Shown: positions 26,101 to 33,311 of the stretch, piece after piece
How the letters are laid out: every line of letters begins with the position of its first letter
Position numbering within the stretch: position 1 is the stretch's first letter
Source of the DNA: Nitrospinae bacterium CG11_big_fil_rev_8_21_14_0_20_45_15
Lineage (GTDB): Bacteria; Nitrospinota; Nitrospinia; Nitrospinales; VA-1
Direction: 5' to 3'
NCBI GenBank assembly: GCA_002787235.1
Contig: PCWG01000018.1
Coordinates: 67,626-102,411, forward strand
Length of the DNA: 34,786 bases
Program-made: the position numbers and the translations under genes
The notes under the pieces: model-generated
Database searches by the model: none
The model's input: only the letters and a program-made list of their open reading frames with translations
Told to the model about the DNA's origin: nothing

Positions 26101-26503
26101 CGAGTTGGGTTTTCGCCAGCAATTGGCGAATGAAAGCCAGAGAAGTTGCTTTGTCGGACTCTGGAGAATCGAGTTTCACTTGCAGTTGCAGAGAGCTGAG
26201 TAAATCGTTGTTCAACTCGGGGTGTTGCGTCTCGATCAGCAGGGCCGCCGAGTGGTCGGGGAATTCTGAAAATAGTTCGCGAAAAAAATAGCGGTATAAA
26301 ATCCAAAGAGCAGGGGGCAAGGCAATCGCCAGATAGGGCTGAAAGTCCTGAGCGAAGCCGATCAAATTTGAAAAACAAATCGCAAGAAAGAGCGAGATAC
26401 CAAGCCAGGAGAGCAAATGGAAAACTCCCATAAGAACTTGGTCTTGCGATCGCCCTTTTTTGATCTGGCGGATGAAATGATTTATGTACGCGCGCGGTTC
26501 CAT
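23168..26503 (-). CDS. Large DUF4175-like membrane coiled-coil protein
   Basis: The protein has 1111 residues. Two or three N-terminal membrane helices (GISLFLAICFSNLIG, YLAIALPPALWILY, and GVAGLWLVLIISAP near 155-170) precede a periplasmic part of Ig-like strands (about 200-420, e.g. LRFQFPAYTKK, VVLTAKIFPHV, YYLEVKDIDNV). Residues 560-1010 are almost continuous Glu/Lys/Gln-rich coiled coil. The C-terminus, DAMKKFTPQSYERRVMEYYK, is the typical end of DUF4175/TIGR02302 proteins. Such proteins occur beside MoxR ATPases, and their function is unknown. It is the first gene of the run with the peptidase, moxR and perhaps the Sel1 gene. The family label comes from architecture and tail motif. Confidence 0.75.
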   Translation of the reverse strand: MEPRAYINHFIRQIKKGRSQDQVLMGVFHLLSWLGISLFLAICFSNLIGFAQDFQPYLAIALPPALWILYRYFFRELFSEFPDHSAALLIETQHPELNNDLLSSLQLQVKLDSPESDKATSLAFIRQLLAKTQLALQQWKPEDFLDRSDTLRSTKILMGVAGLWLVLIISAPDYLTQGYANWFRSSDDLADVVISANESPSAPIPVPEKVYTIEEMSLRFQFPAYTKKQSETESPSDGSVTALPGTEVVLTAKIFPHVQGAELIVNEEDPYSMQPANEESFTGSFLVRKKGFYQIQVRDENGHRQLLPQKFSIELEKDRAPYIMLFLSNPQPVYFDNDKIKMFYESNDDYGIAQVDLVAHINGEIVRNTIKKLSVPEKEYKDNYLWDLATLDLHSGDEVQYYLEVKDIDNVQGPNLGQSESYRFTIFDSQKERQDIIALQDHLIESLIALLADNLVTGVALNQQVGGPEKWKKLFISNTDHMVESIGIAQTILERSQVIEGFPQSYLNLMANLISGLTELRQEHIRALTDMRQPLNNKPTPISLDDSLHRSLHSRLVAQLERDILFLIKMTNRQKMEQVMDLENQLEELTEALKEEFQNILDKKSPPSPSELNSQLDEIRKTLQKIMDQLAKQTQSRPDEFLNKNAIEHLKMEKLSAALDRISDLAKDGKMEEAMKELEELTRDLQTMSHQLEQARNEMDEMIDQKIMKQLEESFNQIESLEKKQKELLDQTSDINQELRKAQSESFSKEMDTFFEELRQLVEQIQTLLKEDKDYLSLHPTIKKLDDLLDEKALTEEKLKSVQQKTLDAELKGNSEEHFKQLRETRHAYSEIEREIDSLRVRSFEQFRKSLPSIQKQYETLEELARLSDLNEFNREFQNIYPEIYRQESNLRSSRNRKEDIADRLDKDLKEVSRLNSEISKKLGTLGRAMKENFQSRLTPENKSQMEEMAQRQQGMRKDTDDIAKRFAEMNRDNPTIPPELARQMEQTSRDMKQTSDDLKEPDVNSSVSSGRKALNGLKKTKEMLEEMKKGGEEPGKQGGRNSPMKLGTGRAKDQQRGGSPRMEKEKVLLPSEDQYKAPQEFREDIMDAMKKFTPQSYERRVMEYYKELVK

Positions 26504-26686
26504 AAGCGGATGAAATTGGGGATAAGAGTAGTCATCAGTATTTTATCAAACTTATGCGCGAAACGAAAAGTTTCGTGGAGTAAATGATCGGAAAAGATTT
26601 TGAGTTGCTGGTTAGTTTTTTAGGATCATCAAATGATTAAGTGTTGTCGGATCCAGGCAGGAGAATGAATTAGAGATGAACAGCTT

Positions 26687-27328
26687 CTAGTCCGCAGATT
26701 TTTCTTTAGTCCAGGGCCGATCACAATTCTTGGTTTTAAAAAAATCGCCGCCCTTTGCAGTTTTGTCATCCGTTCCCCAATGGGTTGTCTTTTCCAATTT
26801 TTTAAATAAGGGAATGTGTTTTGAACAATGGATGTAAGCCTCCTCAATATCTACCAAAACCCAACGCTCGGGTTTTACTTCATCGTCTAAACAAGGATCT
26901 TTGGGGAGAGCTTTTGTCAGGGCTGTTTCTTTTGAGATTTGGTCATTCTCGATGATTCTGGCTTTTCCGTTCACATGCAGGCCAATAGAATCCAGAGTGA
27001 AATCGATAAACATGATTCCAATATGCGGATTTTCCAAAATATTTCCAAGGCTAGCTAAAACCCCATTGCCCCGGTATTCGGGGTAAGCCAGAGTTTTTTT
27101 GTTCAGCACTTTGACAAAACCGGGTTTCCCAGCCCGAAAAGAGCTGTCGCATTCACCCTTGGCATCGGAGGTGGCAATGAATGCCATCTCTTGGCGAGAG
27201 ATAAACTCACACATGCTGGCATTGAGATAATCCAGCATTTGTTTGTTATAAAAAGTCGTCGCTTTGCGGGAAGTTCCCTGTGTCTTTTGTAAACGGTGTT
27301 CGCCATCCGAACCGGGTATCACTGCCAT
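26687..27328 (-). CDS. Pyridoxamine 5'-phosphate oxidase-like (PPOX) flavoprotein
   Basis: The protein has 213 residues. The split-barrel core is seen in MAFIATSDAKGECDSSFRAG, KTLAYPEYRGNGVLASLGNI, PHIGIMFIDF, GLHVNGKARIIEN, and ERWVLVDIEEAYIHCSKHIP. This layout is that of PPOX-class FMN-binding proteins that reduce or oxidise small molecules or act as general flavin reductases, rather than of PdxH itself. The Cys-His pair in IHCSKH is a common feature of this subgroup. The substrate is unknown. The gene has a 245-base gap before it, holding a gene fragment; the 183-base gap after it contains a small CGAAAC/GTTTCG hairpin at 26559-26575. Confidence 0.8.
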   Translation of the reverse strand: MAVIPGSDGEHRLQKTQGTSRKATTFYNKQMLDYLNASMCEFISRQEMAFIATSDAKGECDSSFRAGKPGFVKVLNKKTLAYPEYRGNGVLASLGNILENPHIGIMFIDFTLDSIGLHVNGKARIIENDQISKETALTKALPKDPCLDDEVKPERWVLVDIEEAYIHCSKHIPLFKKLEKTTHWGTDDKTAKGGDFFKTKNCDRPWTKEKSAD

Positions 27329-27402
27329 GTGGCCTCTATAAGAGTTTGCTAAATTGAGGAACGCTTGATTACAAGCTTCTCTAAAAATAGAATTTGAAAT
27401 CC

Positions 27403-27465
27403 GTTGCGAGAGAAGCCGCGTATTTCAATATTCAGTTGATCCTCATGAATAGGAGTGGGTGCTGG
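27403..27465 (-). pseudogene. Decayed copy of the 3' end of the 649-residue protein gene
   Basis: These 63 bases match the last 21 sense codons of the downstream-numbered gene (28151-28213) at 55 positions by my count. The encoded peptide ends QLNIEIRGFSRN, identical to the intact protein's end, with 17 of 21 residues shared. The intact TGA is GGA here, so the stop is lost. Upstream of 27465 the similarity fades and no start codon is present. It looks like the remnant of a tandem duplicate, or the target of a local duplication. Confidence 0.75.
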
Positions 27466-27507
27466 ATTTGGATTGCACGATGTCGAATAAACGCTAAAAA
27501 ATTTTGA

Positions 27508-27524
27508 TTTTATCACTGATAAAA
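27508..27524 (-). terminator. AT-rich hairpin, possible terminator of the DsrE-like gene
   Basis: TTTTATC and GATAAAA pair around a 3-base loop. On the minus strand, a run of T follows 6 bases later (27496-27501). This is 50-65 bases after the DsrE-like stop at 27574. The stem is weak and could also be an operator. Confidence 0.35.
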
Positions 27525-27573
27525 ATTTGCGGATGATGTTTTGTTCGATGATTTTACCGCAAGGGTTGTTTCG

Positions 27574-28026
27574 TTATGGTTTGATATAGAGGTAGCCTTG
27601 TTCCTGTAGATCGGCAATGCGTTTAACGGCTACAGGGTGTTCCGTTGGAATAAATCCATCCAGAAGCGTGGCCAGAGGTCTGTCGTATAGTTTCATGGAC
27701 ACTTGACACATTTCTGGCTTCACACCCTTATCTATTACTATTTTTAGCTTCTTTACCAACTCCATATCGGCGTCGACTTTATCAAACAACATCAGGGCGG
27801 GGCCGTGAACGACGACTTTTATATCGATCTTGTCTGGGCCACCCTCAGCCTCAATATGTTTATTGATCAACGCCATGGCATAATTGACAACTTTAATCTC
27901 TGAACTGTCGATGTGGTAAAGCACCTTCAGTTTTCCGTCAGGTCCGCGATGGCTCCCTGCATCAACTGCCGAAACACCAGTAAACAACATGAACGAAGAT
28001 AAAATCAGTGCTGTGAAATTTTTCAT
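27574..28026 (-). CDS. Periplasmic DsrE/DsrF-like protein
   Basis: The frame is open much further upstream, but the start at 28026 is chosen: GAGG sits 9 bases before it and the 150-residue product then opens with a signal peptide (MKNFTALILSSFMLFTGV, cut near VDA). The mature part has a DsrE fold: KLKVLYHIDSSEIKVVNYAM, GPDKIDIKVVVHGPAL, MELVKKLKIVIDKGVKPEMC and a C-terminal VKRIADLQEQGYLYIKP. DsrE-like proteins handle sulfur or bind small ligands. A single Cys (in PEMCQ) is at the usual place of the conserved DsrE Cys. It follows the 649-residue gene after 121 bases. The sulfur role is inferred only from the family. Confidence 0.82.
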   Translation of the reverse strand: MKNFTALILSSFMLFTGVSAVDAGSHRGPDGKLKVLYHIDSSEIKVVNYAMALINKHIEAEGGPDKIDIKVVVHGPALMLFDKVDADMELVKKLKIVIDKGVKPEMCQVSMKLYDRPLATLLDGFIPTEHPVAVKRIADLQEQGYLYIKP

Positions 28027-28147
28027 CCTATTGACCTCGAAAAAAGTTATGTAAAGATTCTTTTTAAGATGGTGTTCATTCGGAAATGGTTTCAAAAGGT
28101 ATTTTGGAATTGATTCAATTACCTGGCCATCTAAAAGTAGCTGTCGT

Positions 28148-30097
28148 TCAGTTGCGCGAGAAGCCGCGTATTTCAATATTAAGTTGTTCATCAGGAATAG
28201 GAGTGGGCTCCGGTTCTTTGATGATGCTACTGAGATCTCTTTTCTCCAGATAAAAAATGGTTTGATCGGGATTGATTTTATTTTCTGGACACATTTTAAG
28301 GTGTTGCTGAAAGAACGGCATGTTCCCCATCGTATCGTTGTAATGGCAGTCCAGACCAAAAAAATCGAAGAGACCCTGCATGGGGCGTGGACCTGCGAGA
28401 AATAAAATACCGCCAGGCAACAACGCTTCAACCGCGTGTTGCAAAATCAACTGGCAGGTATTCTGGTCCTGAAAATACATCTGTGGAATCCATTTGAAAA
28501 TCAATCCGAATTTCCCCTTATAAATTTCCTCTACATTTTCTCTCTCTGGCAGGAATGAAACTTTTTTTAGATTGTCCAATTGGCCTTTGGACACGCCATG
28601 ATCCCATAACAACTGGGCATTGCGTTGCGCCAACTCCGGGTCGCTGAACAATACCGTGTACTCGCGCTCGGTGGAGCTGTCCACACATCCGGCAATGACC
28701 ATGTCAAAGGTATGGATGAGAACGCGTTCGACCTTTTTTAGTTTCTCCGGCATTCCCGGCGACATTTCCATATAGTAGATGATCTGGTCCAATGCCATCG
28801 GTTGCAGGCCAGATTCATCAATTTCAGCCGCCCCTTCGGGATAAAACGGCAAGGCGTAAAACTTTTTGACAGGGTCCACCTTCGGCGGAAAACCGTTGAA
28901 GAACCATTTCCATGTATAAGGGTATTGTGGGGAGATACGGTAAGGTGTGGTTTCAGGTGTGATTTTCCAATTCGATGAAAATGGGATTTCCCTGATGAGA
29001 GCTCCATCACGTATGAGAAAACTGCTCACCCCAACTTGCACATCTCTTTCGCAAGAACTTTTACCGCCCTTCATTGTGTTGATATAGGGAATGGCAACAT
29101 CGTCTTCGAGACCTGTGACCTTGAATAAATAGCCTTCCTGAACGGTCAGACAAATTTTATGCTCTTTGCTGAAGTAGCGCCAGGGCGGATGAGGTCTCAG
29201 TGTCCACTCGATCTCATGCGAACGGTTGGGATCCATGAAAACCTGAAAAATTTTCTGACCGCGCGGGCCTTTGGGTTCAAAGAAAGAGGAAAATATATTA
29301 AACGCCGCACGTGAAGGGTAAGTCGGCAAGCCACGATAGAGTAGAGGTTTCATCTCACCTGCACGGCTTTGATCGTCGCACAATCCCCATACAAATTCAA
29401 AAACAGCACCGCCCGAGCCGGGCAGAGTGGATTGAAACAACTCAACCACAGGGATCAGATCAAGGTTGGCCCAGTTCACAGAAAACATAAAGCTGATGAA
29501 AATATTTTTTTCAAACGTTCCGTCGATCAGCGCATACAATCCATCTTTGACGAGTTCGACTTTGTATTTCCCACCACCTTGATGTGTCAGTCGATCATCC
29601 GTATAGAAATACTTCACCTCAGAGAATGGAACCCTCCACGCCTCTGCGGCTTTCTCACGCAGATCGTCCAGCACGAGTTTCTCCCAGCCCTCTTGCGAGC
29701 TGATGTCGATTTGCGAAGTGAAAGTTTTCGCTTGAGGTTTCAGACCGACCCATTGCTTGCAGTCCAATTGCATGCGCGCCAGCTTGAGGATGGTTTCGCC
29801 GGATGTTTCATCTTTCCCCCAAAGAGCTTCGTGTAAAGGTTCGCCTTCTGGATCGGAAAATAAAAACCGTCTGCCTTCGGCATCATAAAAAACCATATGG
29901 CCGGTAGGGTAAATTTTAATGCGAGTGTTTTTTATCGTGGGAGCGTCATTGATGAACCAGCATTCCCCGGCTTCGGTCTTATTTTTTTTAAGAAGCGATA
30001 TCTGTCCTTTGATCGCCTCGACGTTTTGTGTGTTTTCAGGGAAGCGGATCGCGTCCGGGTGATTCAAGGCATTTAAAAAATTATCTTCAATAGTCAC
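28148..30097 (-). CDS. Uncharacterised 649-residue protein, C-terminal part methyltransferase-like
   Basis: I do not recognise this protein. It starts at GTG 30097 behind AAAGG at 8 bases spacing. Residues 1-420 contain a mix of beta-rich sequence with many Trp and Phe (IKIYPTGHMVFYDAEGRR, FVWGLCDDQSRAGEM), and no signal peptide or membrane helix. Residues 430-620 look like a Rossmann fold of class I methyltransferases: RVLIHTFDMVIAG, EYTVLFSDPELAQRNAQLLW, KGKFGLIFKWIPQMYF and HAVEALLPGGILFLAGPRP. The C-terminus is Pro-rich, then QLNIEIRGFSRN. A DsrE-like gene follows. The methyltransferase suggestion is weak because no clear GxGxG motif is seen. Confidence 0.7.
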   Translation of the reverse strand: MTIEDNFLNALNHPDAIRFPENTQNVEAIKGQISLLKKNKTEAGECWFINDAPTIKNTRIKIYPTGHMVFYDAEGRRFLFSDPEGEPLHEALWGKDETSGETILKLARMQLDCKQWVGLKPQAKTFTSQIDISSQEGWEKLVLDDLREKAAEAWRVPFSEVKYFYTDDRLTHQGGGKYKVELVKDGLYALIDGTFEKNIFISFMFSVNWANLDLIPVVELFQSTLPGSGGAVFEFVWGLCDDQSRAGEMKPLLYRGLPTYPSRAAFNIFSSFFEPKGPRGQKIFQVFMDPNRSHEIEWTLRPHPPWRYFSKEHKICLTVQEGYLFKVTGLEDDVAIPYINTMKGGKSSCERDVQVGVSSFLIRDGALIREIPFSSNWKITPETTPYRISPQYPYTWKWFFNGFPPKVDPVKKFYALPFYPEGAAEIDESGLQPMALDQIIYYMEMSPGMPEKLKKVERVLIHTFDMVIAGCVDSSTEREYTVLFSDPELAQRNAQLLWDHGVSKGQLDNLKKVSFLPERENVEEIYKGKFGLIFKWIPQMYFQDQNTCQLILQHAVEALLPGGILFLAGPRPMQGLFDFFGLDCHYNDTMGNMPFFQQHLKMCPENKINPDQTIFYLEKRDLSSIIKEPEPTPIPDEQLNIEIRGFSRN

Positions 30098-30249
30098 AGG
30101 AGAAGCCTTTGCTTTAGAAGTTGCAGATGAGTCAGCTAGTATAGATGATAATGTTTAAAGGGAAAATAATAAATCGGTACTCGACAGCAAGCTATTTGTC
30201 CCCGGTTTTATTTGCAAAATTCAATTCTTTTTGTAAAGCATCCTCGTCA

Positions 30250-30278
30250 TTGACGCAAGCGCGGATAAGATATATAAT
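30250..30278 (+). promoter_or_regulatory. Near-consensus sigma-70 promoter of the TPR gene
   Basis: TTGACG (30250-30255), 17-base spacer, perfect TATAAT (30273-30278). It drives rightward, leaving a leader of about 140 bases before the ATG at 30425. The rest of the 327-base divergent gap (30098-30424) holds no gene. Confidence 0.75.
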
Positions 30279-30424
30279 TCCGCACTTACCTCAGATCAAT
30301 TCAAATCGCGTTATTGCGTAATACTAATATTTTGAAAATTTTGAGTTGGGTTCATAAGAGTTGTTTCCTCGTTTAGGTTAGGGAACATTCAAGAATTCTA
30401 CTCCAATGAATTTGGGAACAATCC

Positions 30425-33025
30425 ATGGACGAAGGAAGGCAGTACGAAAAGCAAGGCTTTGAAAGTCTAAAAAATAAGGACATCAAAGGTGCGGAATCCA
30501 GTTTTAATAAAGCACTCGAGGCTTTCCGCGCCGAAGGCGACGAAATAGGGCAGGCGTATATTTTGGGGAATCTGGGCAATATTTGCTTTCAGACACGACG
30601 CTTGGACAAAGCCGAGTCGTATTACACCGAATCTTTGAATTTGATGGAAAAACTCAAAGATGGCAAAGGAATGGAAAGTTCCCTTGGGAACCTGGGGAGT
30701 ATATTCTTCTATAAAGGAGATCTCGACAAGTCGATCGAATACTACGAACGCGCTCTTTATTTGATGAAGGATGCAAAAGAATCCGAAGGTCAGGCCATAT
30801 ACAGCGAGTATTTGGGGAACGTGTACCTCAAGAAAGAAGACCCCAACCGCGCTGGAGATTATTACGACAAAGCCCGCCAATTGATGGACCCGTCCACACA
30901 AAAAGAATCCATAGAACAAATAGATCAGAAAATCTCAGCCCTCAAAAAACATCCCAAATACGTCGATAAGGAAAACGAATCCTTGTGGGCTGAAGCCGAA
31001 AAGTTAATACGCGACGGTCAAGCCAAAGACGCTTTGAAAAAGTTTCAAGAGCTGGAAGAAATGGCATTTCAGGCCCAGAGACTGGATCTGGCTGAAAAAG
31101 CGATCCGTCGATCGATCGAACTTTATGAAAAGCTGGGAGACACCTATTCCGCAGGCGTTTGTCTGGGGAATTTATCGGCCCTGTTACTGCAACAAGGTTT
31201 TAAAGGTGACGCTGAAAAATTGACTCAGGCCGAAACCGCCTGTTTGAAAGCAGTAGCCGCAGTCAATAAAGACAAAGATACCCGTCGCTATACCTACCTG
31301 ATCGGTAGCTTGGGAAGCATTTATCTGCATAAAAAAGAATTGGAAAAAGCCTGGGATTATTACAGCCAGACTTTGCCCTTGATGAATCAGATCGGGGACA
31401 ACGATGGATTGGCGCGAGGTTATGCCAATCTGGGCGACGTCAAAGCCCTGCAAAGCGACTGGGATTCCGCATTGGAAAACTACCACAAGTCCCTTGAGTT
31501 GATGGAGCAATCCAATAACGAAAAAGGGATGGCAATGCAGTGTGAGGTTTTGGCCGATATCTATTTGAAGAAGAAAGATTTCGCGCAAGCCGAAGGCTTC
31601 TATATGAGAGCCAGCGGACTTTATGAGAGCCTGAAAGATAACCAAAATCACAATTTGGTGCAGGAAAAAATTCTCTATATCATGCGAATGCCAGAGTATT
31701 TGGAAAAGCGTCGGGAAGAACTGCTTGCAGAGCTCAAAAGCCCTGCAACAGAAAAAGACGAAGACAAGAGATTCAACCTTCTGGACGAGTTGGGGAATCT
31801 CTATATACTGGCCAATCAGCCAAAGGAAGCCATCGCTACCCTGCAAGAAGTATTAACATTGAAAGAAAAGAAAAAAGACGAAAGCGGGATCACCCAGACA
31901 CGAATCAGCCTGGGGAATATGTACATGGAGCTGAACGCACCCGAAACCGCCGCAGAACATTTTGATGCCGCTATCCAGATAAAAGAGAAACTTTCTGACG
32001 CGGATGGCATGAACGAGCTCTACGCCAACCACGGTTCCGTTCTTTTGATGAGTGGCAGACTGGATCTGGCTGAAAAATCCATGAAGAAAGCCTTCAAATT
32101 AAACAAGGCGCAGAATAATGAAAATGGATTGATCCGGGATCACCAAAACCTGGGCAACCTGTGTCTTCAAAAAACAGATTGGGTCGCGGCCGAGAAACAC
32201 TATCTGAAGTCCCTTGAGATAAACAAACGACTTGGCAACAAATGGGGAGTGGCCGAAGATTACAGGAACCAGTGCAACCTCTATCAAAAAAAAGAAGATT
32301 GGAATCAGGCCTTGAAATACGGTCTCTTGGCCTTGGAAGCTTCAAAAGAGGCTCAGGACGACAGAGGTTGTTGTCACGACAGTCGAACCCTGGCGCAAAT
32401 ATATTCCGAAAAGAAGGATCGTAATAAACAAGAAGAGTATTATTTGCAGGCCTTTGAACTTTCACAAAAACTTGGCGACCCATCAGAGCAGGTCATTGAC
32501 TTTAGAAATTTGGGCAAATATTATCTTGAGCGTGGATATAGAGAAAAAGCGGAGGAAAAATTTAAAGCCGCCTACGATATATCCGTGCGAATGAAGAATA
32601 AAAAAGAGATCGCAGAAGATTTCAGAAACCTTGGCAACCTGGAATTTTCTAATGGTAAAAGGTTAGAAGCCGAGCAAAATTATTTGCAGGCTTTGAAACT
32701 GACTGAGGAAATTCAGGATTTCAACGGAGTTGGCAAAGACCAGACCTATCTCGGCAATTTGAAATTCCGGGACGGCGAATTTGAAACAGCAGAAAAATAT
32801 TTTGATCAAGCCGTAGAAAACTTTACAACAGTAAAAAATTGGGGCAATTTGATTCAGTTACTGCTCACCATTGCCCGTATGGAAATCGTTGTTTCCAGAA
32901 AAGAGGAAGGCACTAAATATCTGGATATGGCGAAAGAGTTGTCAAAGAAAATGGGAGATCCCGAAGAACTGGTTTCTACCATTGAAGAAATTGCGAAAAT
33001 GAAAGATAGCGTTGATCAACGCTAG
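30425..33025 (+). CDS. Large cytoplasmic TPR-repeat protein (866 residues)
   Basis: The protein has 866 residues without signal peptide or membrane helices. It is almost wholly made of TPRs of the 40-residue Asn/Gly-rich type (tetratricopeptide repeats as in LGN/kinesin light chain): ILGNLGNICFQTRRLDKAES, SLGNLGSIFFYKGDLDKSIE, GYANLGDVKALQSDWDSALE, DHQNLGNLCLQKTDWVAAEK, and FRNLGNLEFSNGKRLEAEQN, with about 18 repeats by eye. Two short helical linkers near 160-200 and 415-440 (KKHPKYVDK, RMPEYLEKR) break the array into three blocks. This builds a superhelix for binding partners; no enzymatic domain is attached. The ribosome site is weak. Neighbours give no clue to the partner. Confidence 0.88.
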   Translation: MDEGRQYEKQGFESLKNKDIKGAESSFNKALEAFRAEGDEIGQAYILGNLGNICFQTRRLDKAESYYTESLNLMEKLKDGKGMESSLGNLGSIFFYKGDLDKSIEYYERALYLMKDAKESEGQAIYSEYLGNVYLKKEDPNRAGDYYDKARQLMDPSTQKESIEQIDQKISALKKHPKYVDKENESLWAEAEKLIRDGQAKDALKKFQELEEMAFQAQRLDLAEKAIRRSIELYEKLGDTYSAGVCLGNLSALLLQQGFKGDAEKLTQAETACLKAVAAVNKDKDTRRYTYLIGSLGSIYLHKKELEKAWDYYSQTLPLMNQIGDNDGLARGYANLGDVKALQSDWDSALENYHKSLELMEQSNNEKGMAMQCEVLADIYLKKKDFAQAEGFYMRASGLYESLKDNQNHNLVQEKILYIMRMPEYLEKRREELLAELKSPATEKDEDKRFNLLDELGNLYILANQPKEAIATLQEVLTLKEKKKDESGITQTRISLGNMYMELNAPETAAEHFDAAIQIKEKLSDADGMNELYANHGSVLLMSGRLDLAEKSMKKAFKLNKAQNNENGLIRDHQNLGNLCLQKTDWVAAEKHYLKSLEINKRLGNKWGVAEDYRNQCNLYQKKEDWNQALKYGLLALEASKEAQDDRGCCHDSRTLAQIYSEKKDRNKQEEYYLQAFELSQKLGDPSEQVIDFRNLGKYYLERGYREKAEEKFKAAYDISVRMKNKKEIAEDFRNLGNLEFSNGKRLEAEQNYLQALKLTEEIQDFNGVGKDQTYLGNLKFRDGEFETAEKYFDQAVENFTTVKNWGNLIQLLLTIARMEIVVSRKEEGTKYLDMAKELSKKMGDPEELVSTIEEIAKMKDSVDQR

Positions 33026-33206
33026 AATGAGTGTGGTTTTGCAATTGGTTTAAGAAGTAGCACTGAAACAGAGTTTAAGAGTGCTTGGCTAATAACCCAT
33101 TTGAAAACAATAGGTTGCTATTCTTCTTTGAAAAAGGGGGAATGTGGTCATTGAGAAGTCTTGATTTTCTGGTACTTTATCGTATCAATCGTGAACTTGA
33201 TTTCCC

Positions 33207-33235
33207 TTGACAATGAGCCGGAAAGTACCTATAAA
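33207..33235 (+). promoter_or_regulatory. Near-consensus sigma-70 promoter of the 419-residue gene
   Basis: TTGACA (33207-33212), 17-base spacer, TATAAA (33230-33235). The leader of about 70 bases contains the hairpin at 33265-33282. The 286-base gap otherwise shows no gene. Confidence 0.75.
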
Positions 33236-33264
33236 ACTATATATTAACTAGAAAAATAGAAAAA

Positions 33265-33282
33265 GAAAACTTCATAGTTTTC
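33265..33282 (+). other. Leader hairpin before the 419-residue gene
   Basis: GAAAACT and AGTTTTC pair perfectly around a TCAT loop, 29 bases before the ATG. There is no T run after it, so it is not a terminator; it may shape the mRNA leader or be an operator. Confidence 0.4.
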
Positions 33283-33311
33283 CTAATAATCCAAGCGGTT
33301 AAAAGCTCTTT

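Noticed and set aside
26559-26575. CGAAAC/GTTTCG hairpin as a PPOX terminator
   Set aside because: No T run follows on the minus strand and it is over 110 bases past the stop.
28027-28431. Upstream extension of the DsrE-like frame to 285 residues
   Set aside because: It overlaps the end of the 649-residue gene; the signal peptide and ribosome site place the start at 28026.
29369-29836. 155-residue open frame antisense to the 649-residue gene
   Set aside because: No start signal or domain; the opposite frame is longer and has a ribosome site.
31184-31846. 220-residue open frame antisense to the TPR gene
   Set aside because: Shadow of a low-stop coding strand; hydrophobic composition is the reverse of repetitive Lys/Glu codons and no ribosome site is seen.
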